Shown here: piece by piece, positions 34,069 to 43,209 of the stretch
Numbering within the stretch: position 1 is the first letter of the stretch
How the letters are laid out: every line of letters begins with the position of its first letter
Origin: Pseudomonadota bacterium
GTDB lineage: Bacteria > Pseudomonadota > Gammaproteobacteria > Steroidobacterales > JBCBZW01
Direction: 5' to 3'
Assembly: GCA_039193195.1 (NCBI GenBank)
Contig: JBCCWS010000028.1
Coordinates: 1-64,000 of the forward strand
Length of the DNA stretch: 64,000 bases
Translations under genes and position numbers: made by a program
The notes under the pieces: generated by a model
Told to the model about the DNA's origin: nothing
Database searches by the model: none
Seen by the model: only the letters and a program-made list of their open reading frames with translations

Positions 34069-35247
34069 ATGTCATTTCAGATTGCACTCAGTGGTATCAA
34101 CGCTGCCTCATCCGACCTCAGCGTCATTGCTAATAACATCGCCAACTCCGCCACTCTCGGCTTCAAGGAGTCGCGCCTAGAGTTCTCCGAGCTGGTCACA
34201 AAGGGCGTACAGCAGGCCGCGGAGACGCAGCAGTTCGGCTCCGGCACGATCGAGTTCACCGGCAACAACTTCGATATGGCGATCTCCGGAGAGGGCTTTT
34301 TCACCCTCGAGGACGAGGGCTCTCTCGTGTACTCGCGGTCCGGTGCCTTCGGGGTAGACAACGAAGGGTTCGTCGTCAACAGCTTCGGCCAACGGCTGCA
34401 GGTGTTTCCCGAAGCGGGACGTGGCGTGTTCGACATCGGCAACCTCGTCGACCTGCGTTTGGCTGTGGGCGAAGCACCCCCGCGCGCTACGACCGGCGGG
34501 GATATCGGTTTGAATCTGCCCGCCTCGGCAGGAGTGCCGGTGTCCCCCGTCTTCGATCCCCTCGATGTAGACAGCTTCAACAACTCCGCATCCACCACCG
34601 TGTTCGACTCCCTGGGTGCGCCTCATGTTGCCACCTTCTACTTCGTGAAGGGCGCCAGCAGCGGAGAATGGGCGACCCACCTCACGATCGACGGGGACGT
34701 CGTTGGCGGCCCCCAGTCCCTGCAATTTGATAGTGAAGGTCAGCTTCAAGCACCAGCTAACGGAGTCCTTGATTTTCCCCCGTATGCAATCGCGAGCGGT
34801 GCGAACGATCTCGATCTGAGCTTCGATTTCGACGCCAGCACCCAGTTTGGTGATGCTTTCACCATCACGCAGGTGTTCCAGGATGGCTTTGGCGTGGGTT
34901 TGCTCACCGGTATCGACACCGATACCAGCGGCGTCGTGTCTGCTCGCTTTAGCAACGGCACCACCCAGGCGCTTGGACAGATCGCCCTGAGCTCCTTTAC
35001 CAATCCTCAGGGCTTGCGGGTGGATGGCGACAACACCTGGGTCGACACCACAGCCTCTGGCGAAGCGGTGCGCGGAGTGGCCGGATCGAGTCGCTTTGGT
35101 CTGGTTCAGTCCGGGGCTTTGGAGCAATCCAATGTGGATCTAACCACGCAGCTGGTGGACATGATCATCTCCCAGCAGTTCTTTCAGGCGAACGCCCAGA
35201 TGATCTCGACCCAGGACGAGATCCAGCAGACCATTATCAACCTCTAA
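34069..35247 (+). CDS. flgE: FlgE flagellar hook protein
   Basis: A 392-residue hook protein. The N terminus has ALSGINAASSDLSVIANNIAN followed by TLGFKESRLEF. The FlgE/FlgF-G body includes IAISGEGFFTL-like MAISGEGFF, and the C terminus has GALEQSNVDLTTQLVDMI, the coiled hook core. AAGAGGAAA lies before the ATG. Length is close to Salmonella FlgE (403). Confidence 0.96.
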   Translation: MSFQIALSGINAASSDLSVIANNIANSATLGFKESRLEFSELVTKGVQQAAETQQFGSGTIEFTGNNFDMAISGEGFFTLEDEGSLVYSRSGAFGVDNEGFVVNSFGQRLQVFPEAGRGVFDIGNLVDLRLAVGEAPPRATTGGDIGLNLPASAGVPVSPVFDPLDVDSFNNSASTTVFDSLGAPHVATFYFVKGASSGEWATHLTIDGDVVGGPQSLQFDSEGQLQAPANGVLDFPPYAIASGANDLDLSFDFDASTQFGDAFTITQVFQDGFGVGLLTGIDTDTSGVVSARFSNGTTQALGQIALSSFTNPQGLRVDGDNTWVDTTASGEAVRGVAGSSRFGLVQSGALEQSNVDLTTQLVDMIISQQFFQANAQMISTQDEIQQTIINL

Positions 35248-35259
35248 GGGGCCTGACCG

Positions 35260-35988
35260 ATGGATCGTTTCCTCTACGTCGGCATGAACGGCGCCCGCCA
35301 GCTGATGATGGCGCAGGCCGTCAATGCGAACAATCTCGCTAATGCCTCCACTACAGGCTTTCGCGCAGATCTCCACGGCTTCCAGGCGCAGGAGAATCAG
35401 GGCTTCGGCTTCCATAGTCGCATCAACCCCTCGGCGACCTCCCAGAGCATCGATCTCTCTTACGGTTCCCTGCGAGAGACCGGTCGTCGCCTCGACGTGG
35501 CCCTGGCCGGGGATGGGTTTTTCGTGATGCAAGACCCGAGTGGGGCGGAGGGCCTCACGCGCAACGGCCAGTTCAGCATCGGACCTGGCGGCCTGCTCTC
35601 CACTAGCAACGGTGGTCTCGTCCTGGGCGAAGGTGGACCGATTTCCATCCCCCCTGGCGGGCAACCCTTTATCGAACCCGACGGCTCCGTGCTCGTCAGT
35701 CAGGATGGAGGCGCTGGTGCCGCGGTCGGACGCCTGCGCCTGGTCAATCCACCTGCCGCGTCGCTCTACCGTCGCGAGGACGGATTGCTGAACTCCTCCG
35801 AGGCCTTTGAGAACGACCCCGAGGTGCGTGTGCGTTCCGGCGCCCTCGAGCAGAGCAACGTCAACCCGGTGCACGAGATGGTGCGCATGATCGAGCTCTC
35901 GCGTCTGTGGGAGATGAATGTCAAGACCATGACCGCAGCGGAGGACAACGCGCGTGCCGCTGCCTCCGTCGCCGCCTTCGTACGATGA
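35260..35988 (+). CDS. flgF: FlgF flagellar proximal rod protein
   Basis: A 242-residue rod protein. It starts MDRFLYVGMNGARQLM, with ANNLANASTTGFRADL after it, then the DVALAGDGFFVM signature and the C-terminal SGALEQSNVNPVHEMVRMI. The order flgE-flgF-flgG and the shorter body separate it from FlgG. Twelve bases after flgE. Confidence 0.95.
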   Translation: MDRFLYVGMNGARQLMMAQAVNANNLANASTTGFRADLHGFQAQENQGFGFHSRINPSATSQSIDLSYGSLRETGRRLDVALAGDGFFVMQDPSGAEGLTRNGQFSIGPGGLLSTSNGGLVLGEGGPISIPPGGQPFIEPDGSVLVSQDGGAGAAVGRLRLVNPPAASLYRREDGLLNSSEAFENDPEVRVRSGALEQSNVNPVHEMVRMIELSRLWEMNVKTMTAAEDNARAAASVAAFVR

Positions 35989-36006
35989 TCTCGGGAGACG
36001 ACTAGC

Positions 36007-36792
36007 ATGACGCCAGCACTATGGGCCGCGCAAACGGGGCTCGATGCGCAGCAAACGCGCATGAGCAACATCGCCAACAACCTATCAAACTCCTCCACCA
36101 CTGGCTTCAAGACCGGTCGGGTCGCCTTTGAAGACCTGCTCTACCAGAACATCAAACAGGTGGGCGGCTTGTCGTCGCAGCAAACCGAGCTGCCCTCAGG
36201 TCTCATGCTGGGCAGCGGCGTGCGGGTTGTGGCCACCCAAAAGATGTTCTTGCAGGGTCCCATACAGCCCACCGGTAACCCTCTCGACGTGGCGATCGAA
36301 GGGCAGGGGTTCTTCTCCGTACAGCTGCCCGACGGCACCCAGGCCTTCACCCGAGACGGCGCCTTTCAGCGAAACGCCAACGGCGACATGGTGACCTCTA
36401 GTGGCTACCTCCTAGATCCGCCCGTGAATATCCCTGAAGACGCGGTCTCCGTCACGATCGGCATCGACGGTACGGTCTCCGTGCAGCTGCAAGGCCAGCC
36501 GGCAGCGGTAAACCAGGGCAACATCCAAGTCACCACCTTTGCCAATCCGTCGGGGCTCATGCCGCGAGGAGAGAATCTCTTCGTGGAATCGGCAGCGTCC
36601 GGCGCTGCCACGCCTGCCGTACCAGGGCAGGCGGGCGCTGGGCAGCTGCGAGCCCAGGCCGTGGAAGGCTCGAACGTGAACGTCGTCGAGGAGCTGGTGA
36701 GCATGATCGAGACCCAGCGTGCCTACGAGATCAACTCACGCGTGATCTCTGCCAACGATCAGATGCTTCAGTTCCTGAGCAACAACCTCTAA
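36007..36792 (+). CDS. flgG: FlgG flagellar distal rod protein
   Basis: A 261-residue distal rod protein, close to the usual 260. It starts with PALWAAQTGLDAQQTRMSNI, followed by STTGFKTGRVAFEDLLYQ, LGSGVRVVATQKMF, DVAIEGQGFFSV, and ends EGSNVNVVEELVSMIETQRA. Eighteen bases after flgF. Confidence 0.97.
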   Translation: MTPALWAAQTGLDAQQTRMSNIANNLSNSSTTGFKTGRVAFEDLLYQNIKQVGGLSSQQTELPSGLMLGSGVRVVATQKMFLQGPIQPTGNPLDVAIEGQGFFSVQLPDGTQAFTRDGAFQRNANGDMVTSSGYLLDPPVNIPEDAVSVTIGIDGTVSVQLQGQPAAVNQGNIQVTTFANPSGLMPRGENLFVESAASGAATPAVPGQAGAGQLRAQAVEGSNVNVVEELVSMIETQRAYEINSRVISANDQMLQFLSNNL

Positions 36793-36833
36793 TGGGATAT
36801 CGCCTAGCAACGCCTATAGAAAGAGGAGTGACC

Positions 36834-37538
36834 ATGAGTGATCGGTGGCAACGATGGGGGCGCCCCACAAGCGCAGCGCTGCTCGGCGTGCCGCTGGCAG
36901 GTCTGATGGGTTGCGCTAGTACGAGCTCAGACGGAATGCCGCCCTGGCCCTCGGCGCCGCCGACGCAAATCGTCGCGCCGGCGGTGGCCGAGTCCGGCGC
37001 CATCTACACCTCTGGGCAGGACATTCGCTTTTTCGAGGACGTGAAGGCACGTCGCGTCGGCGACATGATCACGATCACCCTCGCGGAGCGTACCGATGCA
37101 CGGAAATCGGCGAGTACCGCCACTAGCCGCGAGAGTGAGCTTGAGATTCCCGCACCCACAATCGCCGGCGGACCGGTGCCTCGTAACGGCACGCAGTTGC
37201 TCCAGAACGACGTGGATAGCTCGCGCGCGTTCTCTGGCTCCGGCGATTCATCTCAGAGCAACAGCTTGAACGGTAGTATCACGGTGACCGTAGTCGGCGT
37301 CACGCCGACTGGCAATCTGCTCGTGCACGGCGAGAAGTGGATTGAGATCAACCAAGGTTCCGAGCTGCTTCGAATCAGCGGACTGGTGCGCCCCGCGGAC
37401 ATTCAAACGGACAACTCCGTCGACTCCTTCCGTGTGGCCAACGCTCGAATCACCTATAGCGGGCGCGGTGCCGTCGCGCGGGCCAACACCCAGGGCTGGC
37501 TCGGACGCTTGTTCGACTCGCCCATCTTCCCCCTGTGA
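36834..37538 (+). CDS. flgH: FlgH flagellar L-ring lipoprotein
   Basis: A 234-residue L-ring lipoprotein. I place the start at ATG 36834, which has AGAGGAG five bases upstream; an in-frame ATG at 36792 overlaps flgG but lacks a site. The lipobox LMGC is near residue 26. The body shows [58 protein letters not shown] and the AYSGRG-like [10 protein letters not shown]. Immediately followed by flgI. Confidence 0.95.
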   Translation: MSDRWQRWGRPTSAALLGVPLAGLMGCASTSSDGMPPWPSAPPTQIVAPAVAESGAIYTSGQDIRFFEDVKARRVGDMITITLAERTDARKSASTATSRESELEIPAPTIAGGPVPRNGTQLLQNDVDSSRAFSGSGDSSQSNSLNGSITVTVVGVTPTGNLLVHGEKWIEINQGSELLRISGLVRPADIQTDNSVDSFRVANARITYSGRGAVARANTQGWLGRLFDSPIFPL

Positions 37539-37561
37539 TGCAACTGAGGAAGGCCTTGAGT

Positions 37562-38710
37562 ATGCGAAATGCTGAGTCACTGTTGCTCTCCCATGCGCGT
37601 CGACGCCTAGCACTGCTGCTGACGGTAGTGCTGGTGTGCCTAATTGCGCCCTTGGGGGAGTTGCGGGCAGAGCGCATCAAGGACATCGCCTCGATACAAG
37701 GAGTGCGTACGAACCAGCTCGTGGGCTACGGACTCGTGGTGGGCCTCGACGGCACGGGCGATCAGACCGTGCAGGCGCGCTTCACCCAGCAGTCCATCAT
37801 CAACATGCTGCAGGGCTTCGGAATCACTATTCCGCCCAACACCAATCTGCAGTTGACCAACGTAGCCTCGGTGATTGTCCACGCCGACCTTCCGCCCTTC
37901 GGCAAGCCCGGGCAACAGATAGATGTCACCGTCTCTTCCCTGGGCAATGCCGATAGCCTTCGCGGTGGCAGTCTCATCATGACACCCCTGAAGGGGGCTG
38001 ATGGTGGGGTGTACGCCATCGCCCAGGGCAACCTCATCGCGAGCGGCTTCGGTGCCTCGGGCAACACGGGGACTAGTGTGAACGTGGGTGTGAAGACCGT
38101 GGCGCGGATCCCGAACGGCGCCACGATCGAGCGGACCGTACCCAGCGCCTTCGGCAATGGGGATAGCATTCGCCTCAACCTGCACACGCCCGACTTTACG
38201 ACCGTGCGTCGGGTGACCGATTCGATAAACGCTTTCTTTGGACCAGAGATGGCGATGGCCGTGGACCAGAGCACCCTGGCCGTGCGCGCTCCCGAAGAGG
38301 CATCTCAGCGGGTGGCGTTCGTTGCAGAGTTGGAAAACCTAGAGGTGGAGCCCGGCGAGGCGCCAGCGCGAGTCATCGTAAATTCACGCACGGGCACGGT
38401 GGTGATCGGCTCCCACGTGCGGGTATACCCGGCTGCCGTTACGCACGGCACGCTCACGGTCACGATCAGCGAGCAACCGGGCGTCAGCCAGCCCTCGCCC
38501 TTCGGCGGTGGTGCGACCGCCGTCGTCGAGCAATCGGCGGTGGAGATTACCGAGCAGGAGAACGCCATGTTCCTGTTCGAACCGGGGGTTACCCTCAGCG
38601 ATATCGTCACCGCGGTAAATCAGGTGGGCGCCGGCCCGAGTGACCTCGTGTCTATCCTGCAGGCTCTGAAGCACGCCGGTGCCTTGCGCGCAGAGCTGGT
38701 GGTGATCTGA
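37562..38710 (+). CDS. flgI: FlgI flagellar P-ring protein
   Basis: A periplasmic P-ring protein of about 382 residues. The ATG at 37562 has GAGGAAGG nine bases upstream and gives a signal peptide ([17 protein letters not shown]). GTG 37535 and ATG 37538, overlapping the flgH stop, are alternatives. The mature part opens [21 protein letters not shown] and has [30 protein letters not shown] and [14 protein letters not shown] as expected. Stop overlaps flgJ (TGATG). Confidence 0.96.
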   Translation: MRNAESLLLSHARRRLALLLTVVLVCLIAPLGELRAERIKDIASIQGVRTNQLVGYGLVVGLDGTGDQTVQARFTQQSIINMLQGFGITIPPNTNLQLTNVASVIVHADLPPFGKPGQQIDVTVSSLGNADSLRGGSLIMTPLKGADGGVYAIAQGNLIASGFGASGNTGTSVNVGVKTVARIPNGATIERTVPSAFGNGDSIRLNLHTPDFTTVRRVTDSINAFFGPEMAMAVDQSTLAVRAPEEASQRVAFVAELENLEVEPGEAPARVIVNSRTGTVVIGSHVRVYPAAVTHGTLTVTISEQPGVSQPSPFGGGATAVVEQSAVEITEQENAMFLFEPGVTLSDIVTAVNQVGAGPSDLVSILQALKHAGALRAELVVI

Positions 38711-39753
38711 TGAACTCCCTCGCCCAGCACCTGACGCCGGTGGTTCTAGACGGTGTTTCGGCCGCAGCGCAAAGTGCGCGGGTGGCCGCCAACAGCGGTC
38801 GAGCATTGGATGCAGATCAGGCTCAGGCGGTGATCGAGCAGTTCGAGCAGATGTTCGTGCGCATGATGCTCAAGAGCATGCGCTCGGCAACCCAGACCTT
38901 GAGCGCCGATGGCGGCTTGGGTGGCGGTGGCGCCCTCGGTGGCGGTGCCGGGGCCAACGCGAGCTACCTTGAGATGTTTGACGGGCAGATCGCCCAGCGG
39001 CTGGTGCAGGGTCGCGGCCTTGGCATCGCCGAGCTGTTGCGTGAGCAACTGGGACTTGGTACGCCGGAACGGGGCGCGGAACCGGTGAGTGCGAAGCCTC
39101 TGCCCGAGTCGCGTGCCCTAGGCGGCGCGTCCATGCCGCCACCCATCGATCCGAAGTACCAGGTGCTTCCACGACCTGGACTGCGTGCACCAAGCGGGAT
39201 GAGCGCGATGCAAGCTCCGCAGGGCGAGGCCGCTGTGCCCAGTGCTCGAGAAGCTGGACCTGTCTTCGAATCAGCAAGCGAATTCGTCAGCTCGCTCCTA
39301 CCGCTCGCCCGCCAAGCGGCGCGTCGGCTTGGCGTCAGCGTGCGTGGACTGCTGTCCCAGATCGCGCTCGAGACCGGTTGGGGCCGCCACGTCCCACCGA
39401 CGGCGGATGGCGCGAGCAGCCACAACCTGTTCGGCATCAAGGCCGGCACCGATTGGGCCGGTGGCCGCACCACCTTGTCGACGCTCGAAATGGACCACGG
39501 CGTGTTGCGCAAGACGATCGCCCAATTTCGCGTGTACGACTCGCCTATGCAGAGCCTGGATGACTACGTGCGGCTGCTCGAACGCAACCCGCGATACGCG
39601 GAGGCCTTGGGTACGGGCGAGGATGTCGCCGCCTTTGCCCGGGGACTGCAGAGCGGCGGCTACGCCACAGATCCGGCCTATGCACAGAAGATCGAATCCA
39701 TCGCCAGCGGCAAGCTCTCGACGCTGCTGGATGACCTAGGAGTGACCCCATGA
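38710..39753 (+). CDS. flgJ: FlgJ, rod cap and peptidoglycan hydrolase
   Basis: A 347-residue two-domain FlgJ. The N-terminal rod-binding domain (IEQFEQMFVRMMLKSMRSAT, then YLEMFDGQIAQRLV) has a glycine-rich loop between. The C-terminal glucosaminidase domain opens at about 195 and carries Glu221 (SQIALETGWGRH), HNLFGIKAG and QSLDDYVRLLERNPRY. It opens the cell wall for the growing rod. The two-domain form is typical of gammaproteobacteria and betaproteobacteria. It overlaps flgK by four bases. Confidence 0.96.
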   Translation: MNSLAQHLTPVVLDGVSAAAQSARVAANSGRALDADQAQAVIEQFEQMFVRMMLKSMRSATQTLSADGGLGGGGALGGGAGANASYLEMFDGQIAQRLVQGRGLGIAELLREQLGLGTPERGAEPVSAKPLPESRALGGASMPPPIDPKYQVLPRPGLRAPSGMSAMQAPQGEAAVPSAREAGPVFESASEFVSSLLPLARQAARRLGVSVRGLLSQIALETGWGRHVPPTADGASSHNLFGIKAGTDWAGGRTTLSTLEMDHGVLRKTIAQFRVYDSPMQSLDDYVRLLERNPRYAEALGTGEDVAAFARGLQSGGYATDPAYAQKIESIASGKLSTLLDDLGVTP

Positions 39754-41648
39754 GCAGTATCTTCAACACCGGCGTGTCGGGCTTGCTGTCCTACCAGGCA
39801 GCGCTAGCCACGGTGAGCAACAATATCGCCAACGCCAGCAACGAGAACTACAGCCGTCAAGTGTCGGAGTTCGAAGCGCTTCCAGGGCAGGGTGGCGGTG
39901 CCGTTCGTATCGGATCTGGTGTGGAGCTCGCTGGGGTCCGACGGGTCTTCGATCAGTTCTTGACTCGCTCCCTTTTCAACGCGACTGAATCGGCGGCGCG
40001 CCTGAGCGCCATGAGCGAGCTCGGGGCGAGCGTCGACAGCGTGCTGATCAATGCCGAGTCCGGGGTGTCCGCCGGCATCCAGGGCTTCTTCGAGTCGCTC
40101 TCCTCGCTCACCACTGACCCCTCCTCCCTGGCCTCACGTGAGGATACGCTGGGCGCGGCCACCGCCATGATCGATCAATTCCGCGCCTTGGATACGCGTT
40201 TCCGTGAGGTGGAGTCACAGATTGACCAACGGCTCAGTATCGCCGTGTCCGACATCAACGCTCTCGCCCAATCGATCGCAGATCTCAACGATGAGATCTC
40301 GCGCACCTCGGGCAGCGCAGGTCGTGGACCCAACGATTTGCTTGATAGGCGCGATGCGCTGCTGCGCGAGCTCAGCAACTACACCAACGTGCAGACCTCC
40401 GAGAACGGTGACGGCTCGGTCACGGTGACCATCGGCGAGGGACTGACCTTGATCCGCGGTGTGGAGGCCGACAGCTTGGCAGTGGCGATCGACCCCGCAG
40501 ACCCGCAGGTGCTGACCGTAACCCTGCGCACGGGTGACGGACCTGGCGCCACCACGATCGATATAGGCACTCGCCTGCGCGGCGGTGAGCTGGGCGGCTT
40601 GATCGACTACCGCCGCGATGTTCTCGTCGGCGCTCGCAACGAGCTCGGTGCTGTCGCCTACGCCTTGTTCGACCAACTGAACGAGGTGAACCTTGGCGGA
40701 TTGACCCTGGATGGGCAGCTCGGTGAGGAGCTGTTCGCCTTCGGCGATGCTACGACGTTCATTCGTGATGGTGCTAGCCCTGGGCTCGGTGCTAGCGCGA
40801 CCGTGACCGATACTTTAGCGCTGTCCGGACAAGACTACGATCTACGCTACGACGGCTCTGCGTGGGTGATACGCGATGCGGTGACCCTGCGTGAAGTGCC
40901 CTTCTCCGGCACCGGCGCGTCAGGCGATCCGCTCGTGGTAAACGGTGTGACTATCACGGTCACGGGTACGCCTGCCGCAGGCGATCGTATCCGCGTGCGA
41001 CCCACCACCGATGTCATCAGCGGCCTGCAGCTGCTCACTGACGATCCTGCCGATCTCGCCATTTCGGCGCCCCTGGTGGCGAGCGCAAGCCTCGATAACA
41101 TCGGCGATGGCACGATCGGCGATCTCAGTGTGTTGAACCGGAACGACCCCGCACTGTTCGACCCAGTGACCGTCACGATCATCGACGACACCACCTACAG
41201 CGTGAACGGCGGTCCCGCCCTCCCGTACACCCTGGGTCAACCGGTGTCCTTGAATGGCTATACGTTTACCTTCAACGGCGATCTGGTCGGCGGTGATAGC
41301 TTTACGATCGAGAGCAATGCCTCTGGTATCGGTGATAACCGCAACGGTTTGAGAATGCTCGACGTGCGCAACTTGCGCACGCTCAACGGTGGCACTACCA
41401 CGGCGGAGGCCGGCTTCGACAACCTAGTGACTGGCCTTGCCGCTGAGAATCGCTCCATCAACTTGAGCGTCGATGCTGCATCATCGTTGCTGCTCAATGC
41501 AGAGCAGGAGCGCCTGGCCCTGTCTGGCGTCAACCTCGATGAGGAAGCCACCAATCTCCTGCGCTTCCAGCAGGCCTACTCGGCGTCGGCGGAGGTGATT
41601 CGCGCGGCGGACGAGTTGTTCAGCACTTTGCTCGGCATCGTCCAGTAA
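39750..41648 (+). CDS. flgK: FlgK hook-filament junction protein (HAP1)
   Basis: A 632-residue junction protein. The N terminus has GLLSYQAALATVSNNIANAS followed by YSRQVSEF; the C terminus has SGVNLDEEATNLLRFQQAYSASAEVIRAADELFSTLLGIV in the family form. The middle is a longer variable region with repeated Ala-Thr-Val and beta segments (YDLRYDGSAWVIRD). Overlap ATGA with flgJ. FlgN is its export chaperone. Confidence 0.95.
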   Translation: MSSIFNTGVSGLLSYQAALATVSNNIANASNENYSRQVSEFEALPGQGGGAVRIGSGVELAGVRRVFDQFLTRSLFNATESAARLSAMSELGASVDSVLINAESGVSAGIQGFFESLSSLTTDPSSLASREDTLGAATAMIDQFRALDTRFREVESQIDQRLSIAVSDINALAQSIADLNDEISRTSGSAGRGPNDLLDRRDALLRELSNYTNVQTSENGDGSVTVTIGEGLTLIRGVEADSLAVAIDPADPQVLTVTLRTGDGPGATTIDIGTRLRGGELGGLIDYRRDVLVGARNELGAVAYALFDQLNEVNLGGLTLDGQLGEELFAFGDATTFIRDGASPGLGASATVTDTLALSGQDYDLRYDGSAWVIRDAVTLREVPFSGTGASGDPLVVNGVTITVTGTPAAGDRIRVRPTTDVISGLQLLTDDPADLAISAPLVASASLDNIGDGTIGDLSVLNRNDPALFDPVTVTIIDDTTYSVNGGPALPYTLGQPVSLNGYTFTFNGDLVGGDSFTIESNASGIGDNRNGLRMLDVRNLRTLNGGTTTAEAGFDNLVTGLAAENRSINLSVDAASSLLLNAEQERLALSGVNLDEEATNLLRFQQAYSASAEVIRAADELFSTLLGIVQ

Positions 41649-41680
41649 TGCCGGCGACCCTCGACTAACGGAGTGAGACG

Positions 41681-42877
41681 ATGCGAGTAGCGGAGCTTTC
41701 CAACCCTACCTTGATGATCGACCTCATCGGTCGCGCATCGGCAGAGCTGACTCGATTGCAGAGCCAGTCGGCCACCGGCAAGGCATTTCAGGCGCCCAGC
41801 GAAGATCCCTTCGGCGCCACCCGCAGCCTGCAGCTGACGCGCGCCTTGGAGCAGCTCGAGCAGTACGAGATCAACGCTGGCCGCGCGGAAGATCGCCTGA
41901 CCTTGCAGGAAGTGACACTCGGCGATCTAGGCGATCAGTTTCGACGCGTTCGCGAGCTGGCGATCCAGGCGAACAACGGGATCCTATCCGATCCGGATCG
42001 ACGGGCGATCGCAGCGGAGGTGGAGCAGATTCGCCAGGAGGTGATCGCTTTGGCCAACGCCGTCGATGGCGAGGGACGCTTCCTATTCTCCGGTACCCGG
42101 TCCAACGTTGAGCCCTTCGCAGACTCTGCGAGCGGGGTGACCTACCTGGGAGATCAGGTTGAGCGGCGCTTGCAGATCGGCCCTGGCCGTACCGTAAGCG
42201 ATGGCGCTGACGGTGACGCGGTGTTCATGCGGGTGACTAATGGGAACGGCACCTTCGTCACCGATGCGGTGGATAGCAACACGGGGACAGCTGTCGTCGA
42301 CGCCGGCAGTCTGATCGATTTGAGCGTCGTGATGGAGCAGACCTACGCCATCACATTCACCTCGCCCACCGACTACGAGGTCAGCGATGGCGCCTCGGTC
42401 ATCGCCAGCGGCAGCTACGACGCGCAGTCCGGTGGAGATATCGTCTTTGCCGGTTTGCGGGTGGGCCTGAGTGGGGCGCCGGAGACGGGTGATTCCTTCG
42501 AGGTGAGCCCGAGTCGCAATCAGGATGTTTTCTCAACTCTGGATCAGTTGGTGGACGTGCTCAACACGCCGCAACCGACGCCGGCAGATCGCGCCGCGCT
42601 CAACAACGCCCTCAACTCGGCGCTCGTCAATATCGACCAGGCGCAGGAGAACTTCTCCGTACAACGGGCTAGGTCCGGGGCGCGCCTCAACGCCGTCGAG
42701 AGCCAGCGCGCGCTCAATGATGAAAGCGCGATCCTGCTCCAGGCATCCCGCTCGGCGGTGGAGGATGTGGACTTGGTCGAGACGATCAGCTCCCTCGAAC
42801 TGCAGATCAGTACGCTCGAGGCCGCGCAACAGTCCTACGTGGCCGTGCAGCGGCTCTCACTGTTCAATTTCCTCTGA
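41681..42877 (+). CDS. flgL: FlgL hook-filament junction protein (HAP3)
   Basis: A 398-residue flagellin-like junction protein. The N-terminal part has LTRLQSQSATGKAFQAPSEDP and ALEQLEQYEINAGRAEDRL; FLFSGTRSNVEPF follows and the C terminus has ESQRALNDESAILLQASRSA and VEDVDLVETISSL, ending RLSLFNFL. Last gene of the flgB-L series; 332 bases then separate it from the first flagellin. Confidence 0.94.
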   Translation: MRVAELSNPTLMIDLIGRASAELTRLQSQSATGKAFQAPSEDPFGATRSLQLTRALEQLEQYEINAGRAEDRLTLQEVTLGDLGDQFRRVRELAIQANNGILSDPDRRAIAAEVEQIRQEVIALANAVDGEGRFLFSGTRSNVEPFADSASGVTYLGDQVERRLQIGPGRTVSDGADGDAVFMRVTNGNGTFVTDAVDSNTGTAVVDAGSLIDLSVVMEQTYAITFTSPTDYEVSDGASVIASGSYDAQSGGDIVFAGLRVGLSGAPETGDSFEVSPSRNQDVFSTLDQLVDVLNTPQPTPADRAALNNALNSALVNIDQAQENFSVQRARSGARLNAVESQRALNDESAILLQASRSAVEDVDLVETISSLELQISTLEAAQQSYVAVQRLSLFNFL

Positions 42878-43092
42878 TGCAGGTGCTTAAGCTAATGCAG
42901 CACATGGCCGATGCAGGAGCCGGGATATTGCGCCCGTCACCGCGTCGCCACGACTGGTCGACGAAAGTGACGAGGTTACGTCAAAAGGGAGGTCGATCGC
43001 CGCCCTAACCGCCCGGATTGCTATGAACTTTAGCGTCGGTGCTCGGAAATCGGCGCAACGTCTCGATCCTGATGACGGGAAGCGTGCATTCC

Positions 43093-43119
43093 TAAGGTTT
43101 GCATGGCCGCTCCCGATAC
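43093..43119 (+). promoter_or_regulatory. fliCp: Sigma-28 (FliA) promoter for the first flagellin gene
   Basis: TAAGGTTT, 11 bases, then CCCGATAC. Against TAAAGTTT-N11-GCCGATAA there are two mismatches, one in each element apart from the last base. It lies 91 bases before the flagellin ATG, in the 332-base gap after flgL, in which I see no gene. Confidence 0.85.
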
Positions 43120-43209
43120 GGGGTTCGAAGGCTGGCCTATGGCGCCCACACACCCGTGGTGCGTTGCTAGAGCCAGAAGCTTCGTTACAACCGCATCAGG
43201 AGTTCAATC

